A stretch of DNA of 64,000 nucleotides from Burkholderiaceae bacterium 26 (GCA_000955795.1 JYOB01000016.1:335908-399907), one strand, 5' to 3'; shown: positions 23,756-32,545, numbered from the stretch's first letter. A program made the numbers and translations. The notes: a model not told the origin generated them from the sequence alone.

Positions 23756-25162
23756 ATGCCACATATCCTGATTGTCGAAGACGATGCCAACGCGCGCGCC
23801 GCTCTAGGTGAGCTGGTGGGCGCCGAAGGCTTCACCACCGCGCTGGCCGGGTCGCTGCGCGATGCGCGCATTCAGATGTCGCGTCACAGCCCCGATGCCG
23901 TGCTGATCGACCTTGTCCTGCCCGACGGCAACGGCATGGATCTGATGGAAGACATCGCGCCGCACTCCGGCACCGAGATCATCGTCATGACGGGCCACGC
24001 CAGCGTGGAAACTGCCGTCGAGGCCCTGCGCATGGGCGCGGCCGACTACCTGGTCAAGCCTGTCAATTTCCAACGTTTGAAATCCGTACTGGCGCGCATC
24101 CCGCGCCCGGGCGATCTGAAAGCCGAGATTGGCAACCTGCGTGGTGAGCTGCGCCGCCTGGGGCTCTTCGGCCAGATGCTCGGCAACTCGACCGTGATGC
24201 AGACGCTGTATGACCAGGTCAGCCGCGTGGCGCCCACCGAGGCGACCGTGCTGCTGATTGGCGAATCGGGCACCGGCAAGGAACTGGCCGCGCAGACCAT
24301 CCACGACCTCAGTCTGCGTCGCAAGCAGCCGTTTCTGCCGGTCAACTGCGGTGCCATTTCGCCCAACCTGATCGAGTCGGAAATGTTCGGCCACGAGCGC
24401 GGCAGCTTTACCGGCGCCGACCGCCAGCACAAGGGCTATTTCGAACGCGCCAATGGCGGCACGCTGTTCCTCGATGAAATTACCGAGATGCCGATCGAGC
24501 TGCAGGTGAAACTGCTGCGTGTGCTGGAAACCGGCGTGTTCATGCGCGTGGGCACCAACCGCGAGATCGACTCCGATGTGCGCGTGATTGCCGCCACCAA
24601 CCGCGACCCGGAAGAGGCCGTGGCCGACGGCAAGCTGCGCGCCGACCTGTATCACCGCCTGAACGTGTTTCCGTTGCAATTGCCGCCGCTGCGCGAGCGC
24701 GGCAAGGATGTCGAGCTGCTGGCTCAACATTTCCTCGATCAGCTCAACGCGCAGAGCAATACCAAGAAGGCATTCCTGCCACCGGCCATGGACACGCTGC
24801 GCGGTTATCACTGGCCGGGCAACGTGCGTGAACTGCGCAATTACGTGCAACGCGCATACATCCTGTCGGACGACGCCGGCATCGATACGGCCAATGTGCC
24901 GCTGCAGGTGTCGAGCACGCAGGTCTCGTCTGGTTCCACACTGACGATTTCGGTTGGCACCTCACTGGCGAGCGCCGACAAGAAGATCATTCTTGCCACG
25001 CTGGAACAGTGCGGTGGCGTGAAAAAGCGCGCGGCTGAACTGCTCGGTATCAGCCTCAAGACGCTCTACAACCGGCTGGAGGAATACGGCAACAGCAACG
25101 CCGACGACGGCGGCGACGGCAACAGCGCGGGCTCCGGCCGCGCGCATGCCACCGAGGCATAA
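23756..25162 (+). CDS. NtrC-family response regulator, sigma-54 activator
   Basis: A 468-residue activator: receiver domain (1-120, acidic pocket EDD, phospho-acceptor D52 in VLIDLVLPDGNG, Lys in YLVKP), AAA+ domain (about 140-375, [22 protein letters not shown] loop, R finger region LRADLYHRL), and a C-terminal Fis helix-turn-helix ([16 protein letters not shown]). I use the ATG at 23756 because the receiver begins MPHILIVEDD. No kinase is adjacent, so it is an orphan; the hybrid kinase at 11.5 kb is a candidate partner. Its own promoter looks sigma-54 dependent, and a sigma-54-like site precedes the next operon. Confidence 0.93.
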   Translation: MPHILIVEDDANARAALGELVGAEGFTTALAGSLRDARIQMSRHSPDAVLIDLVLPDGNGMDLMEDIAPHSGTEIIVMTGHASVETAVEALRMGAADYLVKPVNFQRLKSVLARIPRPGDLKAEIGNLRGELRRLGLFGQMLGNSTVMQTLYDQVSRVAPTEATVLLIGESGTGKELAAQTIHDLSLRRKQPFLPVNCGAISPNLIESEMFGHERGSFTGADRQHKGYFERANGGTLFLDEITEMPIELQVKLLRVLETGVFMRVGTNREIDSDVRVIAATNRDPEEAVADGKLRADLYHRLNVFPLQLPPLRERGKDVELLAQHFLDQLNAQSNTKKAFLPPAMDTLRGYHWPGNVRELRNYVQRAYILSDDAGIDTANVPLQVSSTQVSSGSTLTISVGTSLASADKKIILATLEQCGGVKKRAAELLGISLKTLYNRLEEYGNSNADDGGDGNSAGSGRAHATEA

Positions 25163-25177
25163 CCCGAACCCCTGGCG

Positions 25178-25193
25178 CGGTACGCGGCTTGCT
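25178..25193 (+). promoter_or_regulatory. Candidate sigma-54 promoter of the DUF1328 operon
   Basis: CGGTACGCGGCTTGCT matches TGGCACGNNNNTTGCW at 10 of 12 positions with exact spacing, 60 bases upstream of the DUF1328 start and just past the activator gene. Confidence 0.58.
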
Positions 25194-25252
25194 GAACCGG
25201 TGGGGTATCCGCCCCATGGCGGCAAGCTCACTCAACTGCACAGGAGGTCACC

Positions 25253-25420
25253 ATGCTGCGTTACGCAGTCGTCTTTTTCATCATCGCCCTGATTGCGGCC
25301 GTGCTCGGGTTTGGCGGCATCGCTGCCGGCGCAGCGAGCATCGCCAAGATCCTGTTCATGATTTTCGTGGTGCTGTTCGTGGTCAGCCTGATCTGGGGCC
25401 TGGTCGCGGGCAGGGGATGA
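25253..25420 (+). CDS. DUF1328 small membrane protein
   Basis: A 55-residue protein made almost entirely of two hydrophobic helices ([20 protein letters not shown] and [19 protein letters not shown]) joined by the conserved [12 protein letters not shown] loop that defines the DUF1328/YtjA family. CAGGAGG lies 6 nt before the ATG, a very strong ribosome site. It sits in the inner membrane; members are induced by stress in several proteobacteria but have no known biochemical role. It probably heads an operon with the DUF883 protein 69 bases downstream, under a sigma-54-like promoter. Confidence 0.88.
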   Translation: MLRYAVVFFIIALIAAVLGFGGIAAGAASIAKILFMIFVVLFVVSLIWGLVAGRG

Positions 25421-25489
25421 CGCCGGGATGAAGCGCGCAGCTTCCAGCCCGGCTCTCACGATGCCACGAAACTCCAGGAGCGCTGACTG

Positions 25490-25795
25490 ATGGAACCGTC
25501 TCAAACCAACCCGTTTCCCAAATCCGATGCCAACGGCAACCTCATCCGCGGCGACGTTGCGCAAGCCGCCGAGCGTGTGAAGGCGACCACAGCACAGGCC
25601 ATCGACCGCACTGCAGACGCAGCGGCCACCGCACTTGACGAGGCGGCTGCCAAGCGCGATCAATGGCGTGCCTCGCAGCAGCGTCTGATGAGCGATGCGG
25701 CGGACTGCATGCGATCGCATCCGCTTGCGACGATTGGCCTGGCGTTCGGCGCAGGCTTTCTGATCAGCCGGTTGCTGGGCAGCGGTAACGACTGA
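25490..25795 (+). CDS. DUF883/ElaB-type membrane-anchored protein
   Basis: A 101-residue protein with a soluble Ala-rich helical N-terminal part (about 20-75, RVKATTAQAIDRTADAAATA) and one C-terminal membrane helix ending in a glycine-rich segment (HPLATIGLAFGAGFLISRLL). This is the ElaB/YqjD/YgaM plan: tail-anchored proteins that bind stationary-phase ribosomes in E. coli, although the role here is not known. AGGAG precedes the ATG. A paralogue lies on the opposite strand beyond the YihY gene, at 26942-27268. Confidence 0.82.
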   Translation: MEPSQTNPFPKSDANGNLIRGDVAQAAERVKATTAQAIDRTADAAATALDEAAAKRDQWRASQQRLMSDAADCMRSHPLATIGLAFGAGFLISRLLGSGND

Positions 25796-25876
25796 GGGCG
25801 CAAGCCCTCAAGATTCCTCGCAGCCACGGTCGCGCTTGCGCGCGTGCCGTGCGCTGACTAGGCTCAAGGTCGAGGC

Positions 25877-25892
25877 CGGCACAGCGCTGGCC
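25877..25892 (+). promoter_or_regulatory. Weak sigma-54-like site upstream of yihY
   Basis: CGGCACAGCGCTGGCC keeps GG-N10-GC spacing but matches only 8 of 12 positions. It is listed because it lies 24 bases upstream of a gene in the same block; it may be chance. Confidence 0.25.
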
Positions 25893-25915
25893 GCATCGCC
25901 TTGCAAGGAACCTCC

Positions 25916-26923
25916 ATGCGCCCGGCTGCCTTCTTCGACCGCGACCTGCTCAAGCGCTCTGCCCAAGTGCTGATGGGGGCGGTGCGGCAGTGGTCTGCGC
26001 ACCGCGCGGCGAGCAAGGGCGCGGCGCTGTCGTTCTACACGTTGTTCTCGATGGCGCCGGTGCTGGTGCTGGTCATTTCCATTGCCGGTTTGTTCTTTGG
26101 CGAACAGGCGGCGCGTGGCGAAATCTTTGGGCAGATCCAAGGTCTGGTGGGGGCGCAGGGCGCCTCTGCGGTGGAAGCCGTGCTCGCCGCTACCCGGCGC
26201 TCGGGCAGCGGCCTTTTCGCTGCAGTCACGGCCGTCGCGCTATTGCTGGTGGGGGCCACCACGGCTTTCTCCGAACTCAAGGACAGCCTGGACGAACTGT
26301 GGGAGGTGCCGCCGCGCCAGCAGACAGGGCTCTGGGGCTTGCTGCGTTCGCGCCTGCTGTCGTTCAGCCTGATCCTGGTGCTGGCGTTTCTGCTGCTGGT
26401 GTCGCTCACCATCAACGCGGCGCTGGCCGTGGTGGAGCGCTTTTGGGGGGCGTTGTGGGCGGGCTCCACTTCGGGCATGGCGCTGCTGGTGGCGCAGGTG
26501 CTGTCGTCGGCGTTTTCGTTTGCTGTCGTATCGCTGTTGTTCGGCACCATTTTCAAAATGCTGCCCGAAACGCGCGTGGCCTGGCGAGACGTTGCTCTGG
26601 GCGCCATCGTTACGGCGCTGCTCTTCACGCTGGGCAAACACCTCATCGGTCTGTATCTCGGCAACAGCGCTGTGGCGTCGTCTTACGGGGCGGCGGGTTC
26701 GGTGGTGGCGCTGATGCTGTGGATTTACTACTCTGCCCAGATTTTCTTCTTTGGCGCGCTGGTCACGCGGCAATACGCGCTTCGATTCGGCAGCCGCCAG
26801 TACGAAGCGTCAGGTCAGACCGGTGCGGCCGCGCAGGCGGCGTTGCTCAACCCGGCGCTGGCGGCAAATCTCTCCAATGGTGGGACAGGGGCAACCCGCC
26901 CCTCCGCGCGCAACAGCGGCTAA
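25916..26923 (+). CDS. YihY/BrkB-family inner-membrane protein
   Basis: A 335-residue membrane protein of the family once misnamed ribonuclease BN. Characteristic features are the N-terminal HRAASKGAALSFYTLFSMAP motif, six membrane segments, GATTAFSELKDSLDELWEV, and the C-terminal SYGAAGSVVALMLWIYYSAQIFFFGA-type helix (positions about 265-290). Function is unresolved; transport of lipids or anions has been suggested. AAGGA precedes the ATG. It lies with DUF1328 and two DUF883 genes in a cluster of small stress-type envelope proteins. Confidence 0.9.
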   Translation: MRPAAFFDRDLLKRSAQVLMGAVRQWSAHRAASKGAALSFYTLFSMAPVLVLVISIAGLFFGEQAARGEIFGQIQGLVGAQGASAVEAVLAATRRSGSGLFAAVTAVALLLVGATTAFSELKDSLDELWEVPPRQQTGLWGLLRSRLLSFSLILVLAFLLLVSLTINAALAVVERFWGALWAGSTSGMALLVAQVLSSAFSFAVVSLLFGTIFKMLPETRVAWRDVALGAIVTALLFTLGKHLIGLYLGNSAVASSYGAAGSVVALMLWIYYSAQIFFFGALVTRQYALRFGSRQYEASGQTGAAAQAALLNPALAANLSNGGTGATRPSARNSG

Positions 26924-26941
26924 GCCTAGGAAGACGCCAAC

Positions 26942-27268
26942 TCAATCCCGCGTCAACTGCTCCAGCAGCATTCCGGCCACGAACGCCAAGCCGATCGTAA
27001 TGACCGGATGCTGACGCACGGACCCGCTTGCCTGTTCCGAGACATTTGCGTGCAGGTTCTTCAACTGTTCGGTGCGTTTGTCGAACTGTGTGAGCGCCGT
27101 GGAAAGAACGCTTGCCAGCCGGTCGATGCCTTCTGCCGTGGCATCTTTGACGCGCTGCGCGGTGTGATCGATCTGCGGACGCAGCGTGGTGACCGTCGCA
27201 CCGTTGGCGCCGTTCGTACCGTTGGTTCCATTGCTGCTGGTGGGCGGCTTGGGGGTCAGTTCGGTCAT
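26942..27268 (-). CDS. DUF883-like membrane-anchored protein
   Basis: A 108-residue paralogue of the gene at 25490: low-complexity N-terminus with repeated NGTNG units (11-25), helical middle (RVKDATAEGIDRLASVLSTA) and a C-terminal membrane segment (HPVITIGLAFVAGMLLEQL). GGAGG lies 7 nt before the ATG. A sigma-54-like site precedes it at 27306-27321. It converges with the YihY gene (19 bases apart). It is probably tail-anchored in the inner membrane, function unknown. Confidence 0.8.
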   Translation of the reverse strand: MTELTPKPPTSSNGTNGTNGANGATVTTLRPQIDHTAQRVKDATAEGIDRLASVLSTALTQFDKRTEQLKNLHANVSEQASGSVRQHPVITIGLAFVAGMLLEQLTRD

Positions 27269-27305
27269 GTCGGCCTCCTGAGTTGAGTCGTGTCAGCCAA
27301 TCACA

Positions 27306-27321
27306 AGCAACCGCCATGCCC
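27306..27321 (-). promoter_or_regulatory. Candidate sigma-54 promoter of the second DUF883 gene
   Basis: On the minus strand, GGGCATGGCGGTTGCT matches the -24/-12 consensus at 10 of 12 positions with exact spacing, 38 bases before the start codon. Confidence 0.52.
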
Positions 27322-27351
27322 CGTCTCATGGCACCCGATCGTTGCGTGACG

Positions 27352-27382
27352 CCCAAAAGAAAAGGGCCACGACTGTGGCCCT
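27352..27382 (-). terminator. Intrinsic terminator of the 27406-27633 gene
   Basis: AGGGCCAC-GACT-GTGGCCCT (27363-27382) followed on the minus strand by TTTTCTTTT, 24 bases past the stop codon. Confidence 0.82.
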
Positions 27383-27405
27383 CGACACGGTGAGGAACTG
27401 CGCGA

Positions 27406-27633
27406 CTAGCCGACCGTCACCACGGTCTTGCGCACGGCCCAGATTTCAGCTTGTAGGGCGAGTGCGGCGAGTGCCTGCAGGCTGTCCTGCGGCAAAGCCT
27501 TGATCCGTTTGCGGCGATTGGCGGCACGCTGCTGACGCGCCGCGCGCACGCTTTGCTCGTCGAGTTGCCACGCCTTGCGGGTGGTCTCGATGATGCGTTG
27601 CACTGCCGGATCGACAGGGATTCGACTACGCAC
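27406..27633 (-). CDS. Small basic hypothetical protein
   Basis: A 75-residue cytoplasmic protein (VRSRIPVDPAVQRII...) with a strongly basic centre (RAARQQRAANRRKRIKALP). The start is GTG at 27633, with AAGGAG about 9 nt upstream; an upstream extension has no ribosome site. A good terminator follows. No family is recognised; the basic, helical composition suggests a nucleic-acid-binding protein, but that is only a guess. Confidence 0.65.
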   Translation of the reverse strand: MRSRIPVDPAVQRIIETTRKAWQLDEQSVRAARQQRAANRRKRIKALPQDSLQALAALALQAEIWAVRKTVVTVG

Positions 27634-27993
27634 GATGTTGGACTCCTTGCTTCTTTGCTTCTTTCGACGTCGCGGCGTACCCAAAGGCGGGTTTCGCGAC
27701 GGCCTCCACAATACGGGAGCTTCATGACAACTTCGATAACATCGACTCCGAAAGGGTTGTCAGTGCATTCCCACAACGGGTTGGTCTCCTCCGTCCGGGG
27801 GACGGTTCCTAGGGAGTTTCCCCTGTTTGCCGCTCGGATCAGTCGATCTTAAGCAAGGGCGCCGATCGCGTACAATCTCGGCTGCCCGGATTGACAACTC
27901 CGATCGGGCAGTCCATCGGCCGCCGGGATGACCCCGCCAGCCAGCGCCCATGCCATGGGCGCATTCATCACTTCTCCCTTTCGGTTTTTGCCC

Positions 27994-29589
27994 GTGAGTA
28001 CGCTGCAGCAGGAGATCCGGCGCCGCCGGACGTTCGCCATCATTGCCCACCCGGATGCGGGTAAAACCACGCTCACCGAGAAACTGCTGTGGTTCGGGGG
28101 CGCCATCCAGATGGCCGGCGCCGTGCGTGCGCGCAAGGCCAACCGCCACGCCACCTCCGACTGGATGGAGATGGAAAAGCAGCGCGGCATCTCGGTCACG
28201 TCTTCAGTGATGCAGTTCCCGTACCGCAACGCCGGCGGCGATTACATCGTCAACCTGCTCGACACCCCGGGCCACGAAGACTTCTCGGAAGACACGTACC
28301 GCACGCTCACGGCAGTCGACTCCGCCGTGATGGTGATCGACTCCGTCAACGGCGTGGAAGCGCAGACCATCAAGCTGCTCAACGTCTGCCGCCTGCGCAG
28401 CACGCCCATCCTCACGTTCATCAACAAGCTCGACCGCGAAGGCCGTGCGCCCATCGAATTGCTCGATGAAATCGAAAGCGTGCTGCAGATCCAGTGCGCG
28501 CCGATGACGTGGCCGATCGGCATGGGCAAGTCGTTCAAGGGCGTGTATCACCTCGTGAACGATACGGTCCAGCTGTTCGACCCGAACGCCGACAGCGAGA
28601 AGGGCGCCACCGCCGGCCTGATTCAAGGCCTGGATAACCCCGAACTTGACCGCGTGCTGGGCTCGCAGGCCGAAGAACTGCGCATCGACATCGAACTCGT
28701 GCGCGGCGCATCGCACACGTTCGACAAAGAGGCATTCCTGGCCGGCAAGCAGTGCCCGGTGTATTTCGGTTCGGCGGTGAACAACTTCGGTGTGCAATCG
28801 CTGCTGGATGCATTGGTCGATCAGTCGCCCGAGCCGCTGGCACGCCCCACCGAAACGCGCGAAGTCAAGCCGATGGAAGAGAAGTTCACCGGCTTCGTCT
28901 TCAAGATCCAGGCCAACATGGACCCGAAGCACCGTGACCGCATCGCCTTTGTGCGCGTGTGCTCGGGCCGCTTCGAGCGCGGCATGAAGCTGCTGCAGGT
29001 GTCGACCGGCAAGACGGTTGCCATCAACAACGCCATCACGTTCATGGCGCAGGACCGCAACACTACGGAAGAAGCATTTGCCGGCGACATCATTGGCGTG
29101 CCCAACCACGGCACGATCCGGCTGGGCGATGCCTTTACGGAAGGCGAGGCGCTCAAGTTCACGGGCATCCCGTCGTTTGCGCCGGAATTCTTCCGCCGCG
29201 CGCGCCTGAACAACCCGCTGCGCCTGAAGCAGTTGCAGAAGGGTTTGCAGCAACTGGCCGAAGAAGGCGCCACGCAGATGTTCCGCCCGCTGGCGTCGAA
29301 CGATCTGGTGCTCGGCGCCGTCGGTATCCTGCAGTTCGACGTGGTGGCGCACCGCCTTGAGCACGAGTACGGCGTCGATGCCATCTTCGAACCGCACGAG
29401 TGCTCCACGGCCCGCTGGCTGCGCGGCAAGCAGGAAGATATCGACAAGCTGATCGACAAGGCCGGCCACAACGTGGCCCTGGATGGTGCGGGTGACTACG
29501 TGTATCTGGCGCCGAGCCAGGTGAACCTGCGGCTGACGCAGGAGCGCTTTCCGGACATTCAGTTCATGGAAACGCGGGAAATTGTCTAA
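27994..29589 (+). CDS. prfC: Peptide chain release factor 3
   Basis: GTPase that recycles RF1/RF2 from the ribosome after termination. The 531-residue protein has G1 [10 protein letters not shown], the switch I region with RGISVTSS, G3 DTPGHEDF and G4 NKLDRE, then EF-Tu-like domains II and III; length matches the E. coli protein (529). I prefer the GTG at 27994 ([15 protein letters not shown]), which aligns with the family N-terminus; ATGs at 27928 and 27955 give 13-22 extra residues, and none has a clear ribosome site. It is a single-gene unit with its own terminator. Confidence 0.93.
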   Translation: MSTLQQEIRRRRTFAIIAHPDAGKTTLTEKLLWFGGAIQMAGAVRARKANRHATSDWMEMEKQRGISVTSSVMQFPYRNAGGDYIVNLLDTPGHEDFSEDTYRTLTAVDSAVMVIDSVNGVEAQTIKLLNVCRLRSTPILTFINKLDREGRAPIELLDEIESVLQIQCAPMTWPIGMGKSFKGVYHLVNDTVQLFDPNADSEKGATAGLIQGLDNPELDRVLGSQAEELRIDIELVRGASHTFDKEAFLAGKQCPVYFGSAVNNFGVQSLLDALVDQSPEPLARPTETREVKPMEEKFTGFVFKIQANMDPKHRDRIAFVRVCSGRFERGMKLLQVSTGKTVAINNAITFMAQDRNTTEEAFAGDIIGVPNHGTIRLGDAFTEGEALKFTGIPSFAPEFFRRARLNNPLRLKQLQKGLQQLAEEGATQMFRPLASNDLVLGAVGILQFDVVAHRLEHEYGVDAIFEPHECSTARWLRGKQEDIDKLIDKAGHNVALDGAGDYVYLAPSQVNLRLTQERFPDIQFMETREIV

Positions 29590-29609
29590 GCGGCGATGGG
29601 TGAAAAGAG

Positions 29610-29635
29610 ACGGGGCGTAGAGCCCCGTTTTTTAT
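29610..29635 (+). terminator. Intrinsic terminator of prfC
   Basis: ACGGGGC-GTAGA-GCCCCGT followed by a T-run, 20 bases after the prfC stop. It overlaps the stop codon of the convergent gene by a few bases. Confidence 0.9.
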
Positions 29636-30126
29636 TGACCTGTTCGGCGCGCCACCGGGCAAACCGCTTCAAGTCCGCGAGCACCGGTGTCGGCGTTTCG
29701 CGGTGAGAGCTGCAGAAGCTGCAGAGGTTGCGGGTCTGCGCCGGTCACTTTGACCGTGATCGGCTTGCCTGTATGGAACAACGCGTAGAAGCGCGCCCGC
29801 GACTTCACGCCCCCCACGGCATACGCGTCCATGTCCGACACCTCAAGGCGCGCCGGGATCATCAAACGGAGAGGGCCGGAAGCCAATTGGATGCGGAGGG
29901 CCTTTCCGTTTTGCTCCGGTTGCGCGTTTGTGAATACCGCAACGTGGAGCCGCTTCTCCTCGCAGTCGGCGGAAAAGCTCAGGCCATCGGTTTCATAACC
30001 GCCATAAGTCAATGACTGTGGGACGTAGTACCAGCTTGCCAGCTCCTCTTCGGCGGTCTCCCTGGCGGCCGCCAACGCGGATGTGGCGAACAAGATGGCG
30101 ATGGCAGCAATGGACAGGACGCGCAA
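29632..30126 (-). CDS. Exported hypothetical protein
   Basis: A 164-residue protein with a signal peptide (LRVLSIAAIAILFATSALA, cleavage near ALA|AAR). The mature part is about 140 residues, with two cysteines (SADCEEKR, EAVCPVA) that could form a disulfide, and alternating beta-type segments. I use a TTG start at 30126, with GAGAGG 7 nt upstream; a GTG at 30141 adds five residues. No known domain is recognised. It sits between prfC and the end of the malonate cluster and is probably periplasmic. Confidence 0.6.
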   Translation of the reverse strand: MRVLSIAAIAILFATSALAAARETAEEELASWYYVPQSLTYGGYETDGLSFSADCEEKRLHVAVFTNAQPEQNGKALRIQLASGPLRLMIPARLEVSDMDAYAVGGVKSRARFYALFHTGKPITVKVTGADPQPLQLLQLSPRNADTGARGLEAVCPVARRTGQ

Positions 30127-30205
30127 TTCGGAGCCTCTCACGAGCGATGAAATCCGGTGCGCAACAATGCCGGAATGCCGCTGAAAAATCCATGGTGCAG
30201 ACAAA

Positions 30206-31141
30206 TCAAAGGCCATCCCCGCGGCGTTGACGCTGGATGCGCACCCGCACCGCATCCAGTCCGCCGCCTGCATCCAGCACCGCATTGTCCGCAAACACAC
30301 CCTGCGCCAGACGCGCCAGCGTGCCGCCACCCGGCACCTCCACCGCCATGCGCGCGCCGCGCTCGAGTGCATGCTGCAGCGTGTCGTGCCAAAGCACGGG
30401 CCGCGCCATGTTCCACGCAAGATCCTCGACGATGAGATTGGCGCGAAAGAGCGCTCGCGCCCGGCTGCTGCTGACGTAGGTGAGTTGCGGCGCGTGGGCC
30501 GTGACCTTTGCGGCAGCGGCAGCTAGCTCGGCAGCCTGTGCATCCAGCAGCGGGCAGTGTGATGGCACTGCCATGCACAGCCGCGTTGCCGTTGATGCGC
30601 CCGCCGTTTGCGCGCGCGCCATGACTTGCGTGAGCGCCGCATCGTTGCCCGCTACGACAATCTGCCGTTCCGCATTCAGGTTGGCGACATAGGCTGGCGT
30701 GGCCGCCGAGTTGACCTGCGCAACGATGGCGGCGACCTCGGGTTCAGTCAGCCCGGCCGTGACGGCCATGCCGTAGCCGCTCGGATATGCGTCTTCCATC
30801 AGCTTGCCGCGTAGGCGGACAAGGCGCAGCGCATCGCTGAAATCCAGCACGCCCGCTACGACAGCGGCAGGCCACGCGCCTATCGACAAGCCGGCCACCA
30901 TGTCGGGCGCTGCGTCCTGCCGAACCAACGTGCGCGCCACGGCAACACTCGCAATCAGCAGGCAAAGTTGAACGGCCACGGTCGAGCGCAGCGCCTCGGC
31001 CGTATCCAGTGTGAGCGGACCCGTACCTAGCACGTCGCCCGCTTCGGCCAGCGTCTGAACGACGGCGGGATCGTCAGGCAACGTGTGCAGCATGCCCACG
31101 CGCTGGCTCCCCTGGCCAGGAAACATGAACAGCACGCTCAT
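30206..31141 (-). CDS. mdcH: Malonyl-CoA:ACP transacylase subunit of malonate decarboxylase
   Basis: Loads malonyl groups from malonyl-CoA onto the decarboxylase acyl carrier protein, priming the enzyme with acetyl/malonyl-S-ACP. The 311-residue FabD-like protein has the N-terminal FMFPGQGSQ oxyanion loop, the nucleophile in GLSIGAWPA (GHSxG-like, with Leu for His) and PSHCPLL with the catalytic His. Its ATG overlaps the mdcG stop (ATGA). It is the last gene of the minus-strand malonate operon. Confidence 0.92.
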   Translation of the reverse strand: MSVLFMFPGQGSQRVGMLHTLPDDPAVVQTLAEAGDVLGTGPLTLDTAEALRSTVAVQLCLLIASVAVARTLVRQDAAPDMVAGLSIGAWPAAVVAGVLDFSDALRLVRLRGKLMEDAYPSGYGMAVTAGLTEPEVAAIVAQVNSAATPAYVANLNAERQIVVAGNDAALTQVMARAQTAGASTATRLCMAVPSHCPLLDAQAAELAAAAAKVTAHAPQLTYVSSSRARALFRANLIVEDLAWNMARPVLWHDTLQHALERGARMAVEVPGGGTLARLAQGVFADNAVLDAGGGLDAVRVRIQRQRRGDGL

Positions 31142-31773
31142 GCGAGTTCGCTCCACGGGTCTGCAACGAGGTGTGGGCCGTGATCGGTCTTGAGCAAGGT
31201 CTGGCGTGGCGAGGTCAGCCAGTCGCGCCACGCGAATCCACCGCGCCCGGTGTCGATCTGCAGGTCGACGCGGCATTCGGTTTCGGCCAGCACGTGCACG
31301 AGCTGATCGCGCTGCGCGGCCGACGGTGCATGCGGCATGCGCAGCACGAGATCGAGATCGCTGTTCGCATGCAGCACCGCCAAGCCGCTGGCGAGCGCAA
31401 AGCCAGCTCCGCCGGTCGGGCCCCATGCCCAGCCCAGCGCGTCGAGTTTTGGCGCAAGCGCACGCAAGGTGCGCAGTGCCGCAAACGGCGCGTCGGGTGC
31501 GACGGAGGCCGTTGTGGTCGCCAGCGCTTCGGGCGAGAGCACGCGCGTGATGGCGTTGGCGGCGACGGTGGCTGCACAGCGTTCATGCCGCGCACCGCCG
31601 CGCAGGCCGACCGGCACTGCACCATTGCTGCCGCGCGGCGCCCTTCGCACAACGACGGGCGCGCCTTGCCGGCATGCTGCAATGGCCCAGTCCGGCAAGG
31701 GTGCGCCATCCGCCGCCATGGGTGTCTCAGACACCCAAAGCAGATCGTGCGCGCGCAGCGGCGTCTGTGTCAT
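31138..31773 (-). CDS. mdcG: Phosphoribosyl-dephospho-CoA transferase (holo-ACP synthase of malonate decarboxylase)
   Basis: Attaches the 2'-(5''-triphosphoribosyl)-3'-dephospho-CoA prosthetic group to the acyl carrier subunit MdcC. The 211-residue protein has the nucleotidyltransferase-like NSDLDLVL motif (two Asp for metal) and the RWLRWPTSP-like end seen as FAWRDWLTSP. The start is the ATG at 31773 (MTQTPLRAHDLLW), overlapping the madM stop. It works with MdcB, which makes the prosthetic group. Confidence 0.92.
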   Translation of the reverse strand: MTQTPLRAHDLLWVSETPMAADGAPLPDWAIAACRQGAPVVVRRAPRGSNGAVPVGLRGGARHERCAATVAANAITRVLSPEALATTTASVAPDAPFAALRTLRALAPKLDALGWAWGPTGGAGFALASGLAVLHANSDLDLVLRMPHAPSAAQRDQLVHVLAETECRVDLQIDTGRGGFAWRDWLTSPRQTLLKTDHGPHLVADPWSELA

Positions 31774-32534
31774 CGCAGCAATGCCTGCGTGGCCAGGAAC
31801 AGGATCGACGGCCCGAGCAGGCAACCGATACCCGTATGGAACGTCGCCACCAGCGAGCCGTAGGGCACCAGGCGTCGGTCGGTGGCCGCCAGACCTGCAG
31901 ACACGCCGCTGACCGTACCCGCCAACCCGCCGAACACCATGGCCGCGCGCGGGTTGTTCAAGCCCAGTGCTTTGGCCGCGAATGGCGTGCCGACCATCAC
32001 CAGGATCGCCTTGACGAGCCCCGTGGCAATCGACAGCGCCATCACATCGGAGGTGGCACCCAGCGCCGCACCGGTGACCGGCCCGACGATGTACGTGACG
32101 GCACCCGCGCCGATGGTGGTGACGCTCACCGGATCGGTGTAACCGAAGGCGTAGGCTACGCTGGCACCGACGATGAACGGCAGCACCGTGCCCAGCAGCA
32201 GCGAGATGGCGCCGATCATGCCGGCCTTGCGGGCCTCGGTTACCTGCACTTCAAAGGCCGTGGCAACGATGGCGAAGTCGCGCAGCATTGCACCGCCCAT
32301 CAGGCCGATCCCGCCGAACAACTTCAGGTCAGCAAGGCCGCGTTCGCCGCCGGTCTGCATGCCGCCCCAATAGGCGAGCACCAGCCCGATCATGATGGCG
32401 ATGGCCGAGCCGTGCACGCGCCCAAACGTCAGCTTCTTGGACACCCACATCGACAGGCCCATGACGATGCCGACCAGCGCAAACGCCGCGACCAGCCCGT
32501 TGTGCTGCAGAACTTTCTCTAGCATTGACAGCAT
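31770..32534 (-). CDS. madM: Malonate transporter subunit MadM
   Basis: Large subunit of the sodium-dependent MadLM malonate uptake system. The 254-residue protein has six to seven membrane helices and the conserved GGIGLMGGAMLRDFAIVATA and VGPVTGAALGATSDVMALS segments. AAGGAG lies 8 nt before the ATG. It follows madL by 11 bases and overlaps mdcG, so transport and enzyme maturation are expressed together. Confidence 0.92.
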   Translation of the reverse strand: MLSMLEKVLQHNGLVAAFALVGIVMGLSMWVSKKLTFGRVHGSAIAIMIGLVLAYWGGMQTGGERGLADLKLFGGIGLMGGAMLRDFAIVATAFEVQVTEARKAGMIGAISLLLGTVLPFIVGASVAYAFGYTDPVSVTTIGAGAVTYIVGPVTGAALGATSDVMALSIATGLVKAILVMVGTPFAAKALGLNNPRAAMVFGGLAGTVSGVSAGLAATDRRLVPYGSLVATFHTGIGCLLGPSILFLATQALLR

Positions 32535-32545
32535 GGTGTGGCTCC

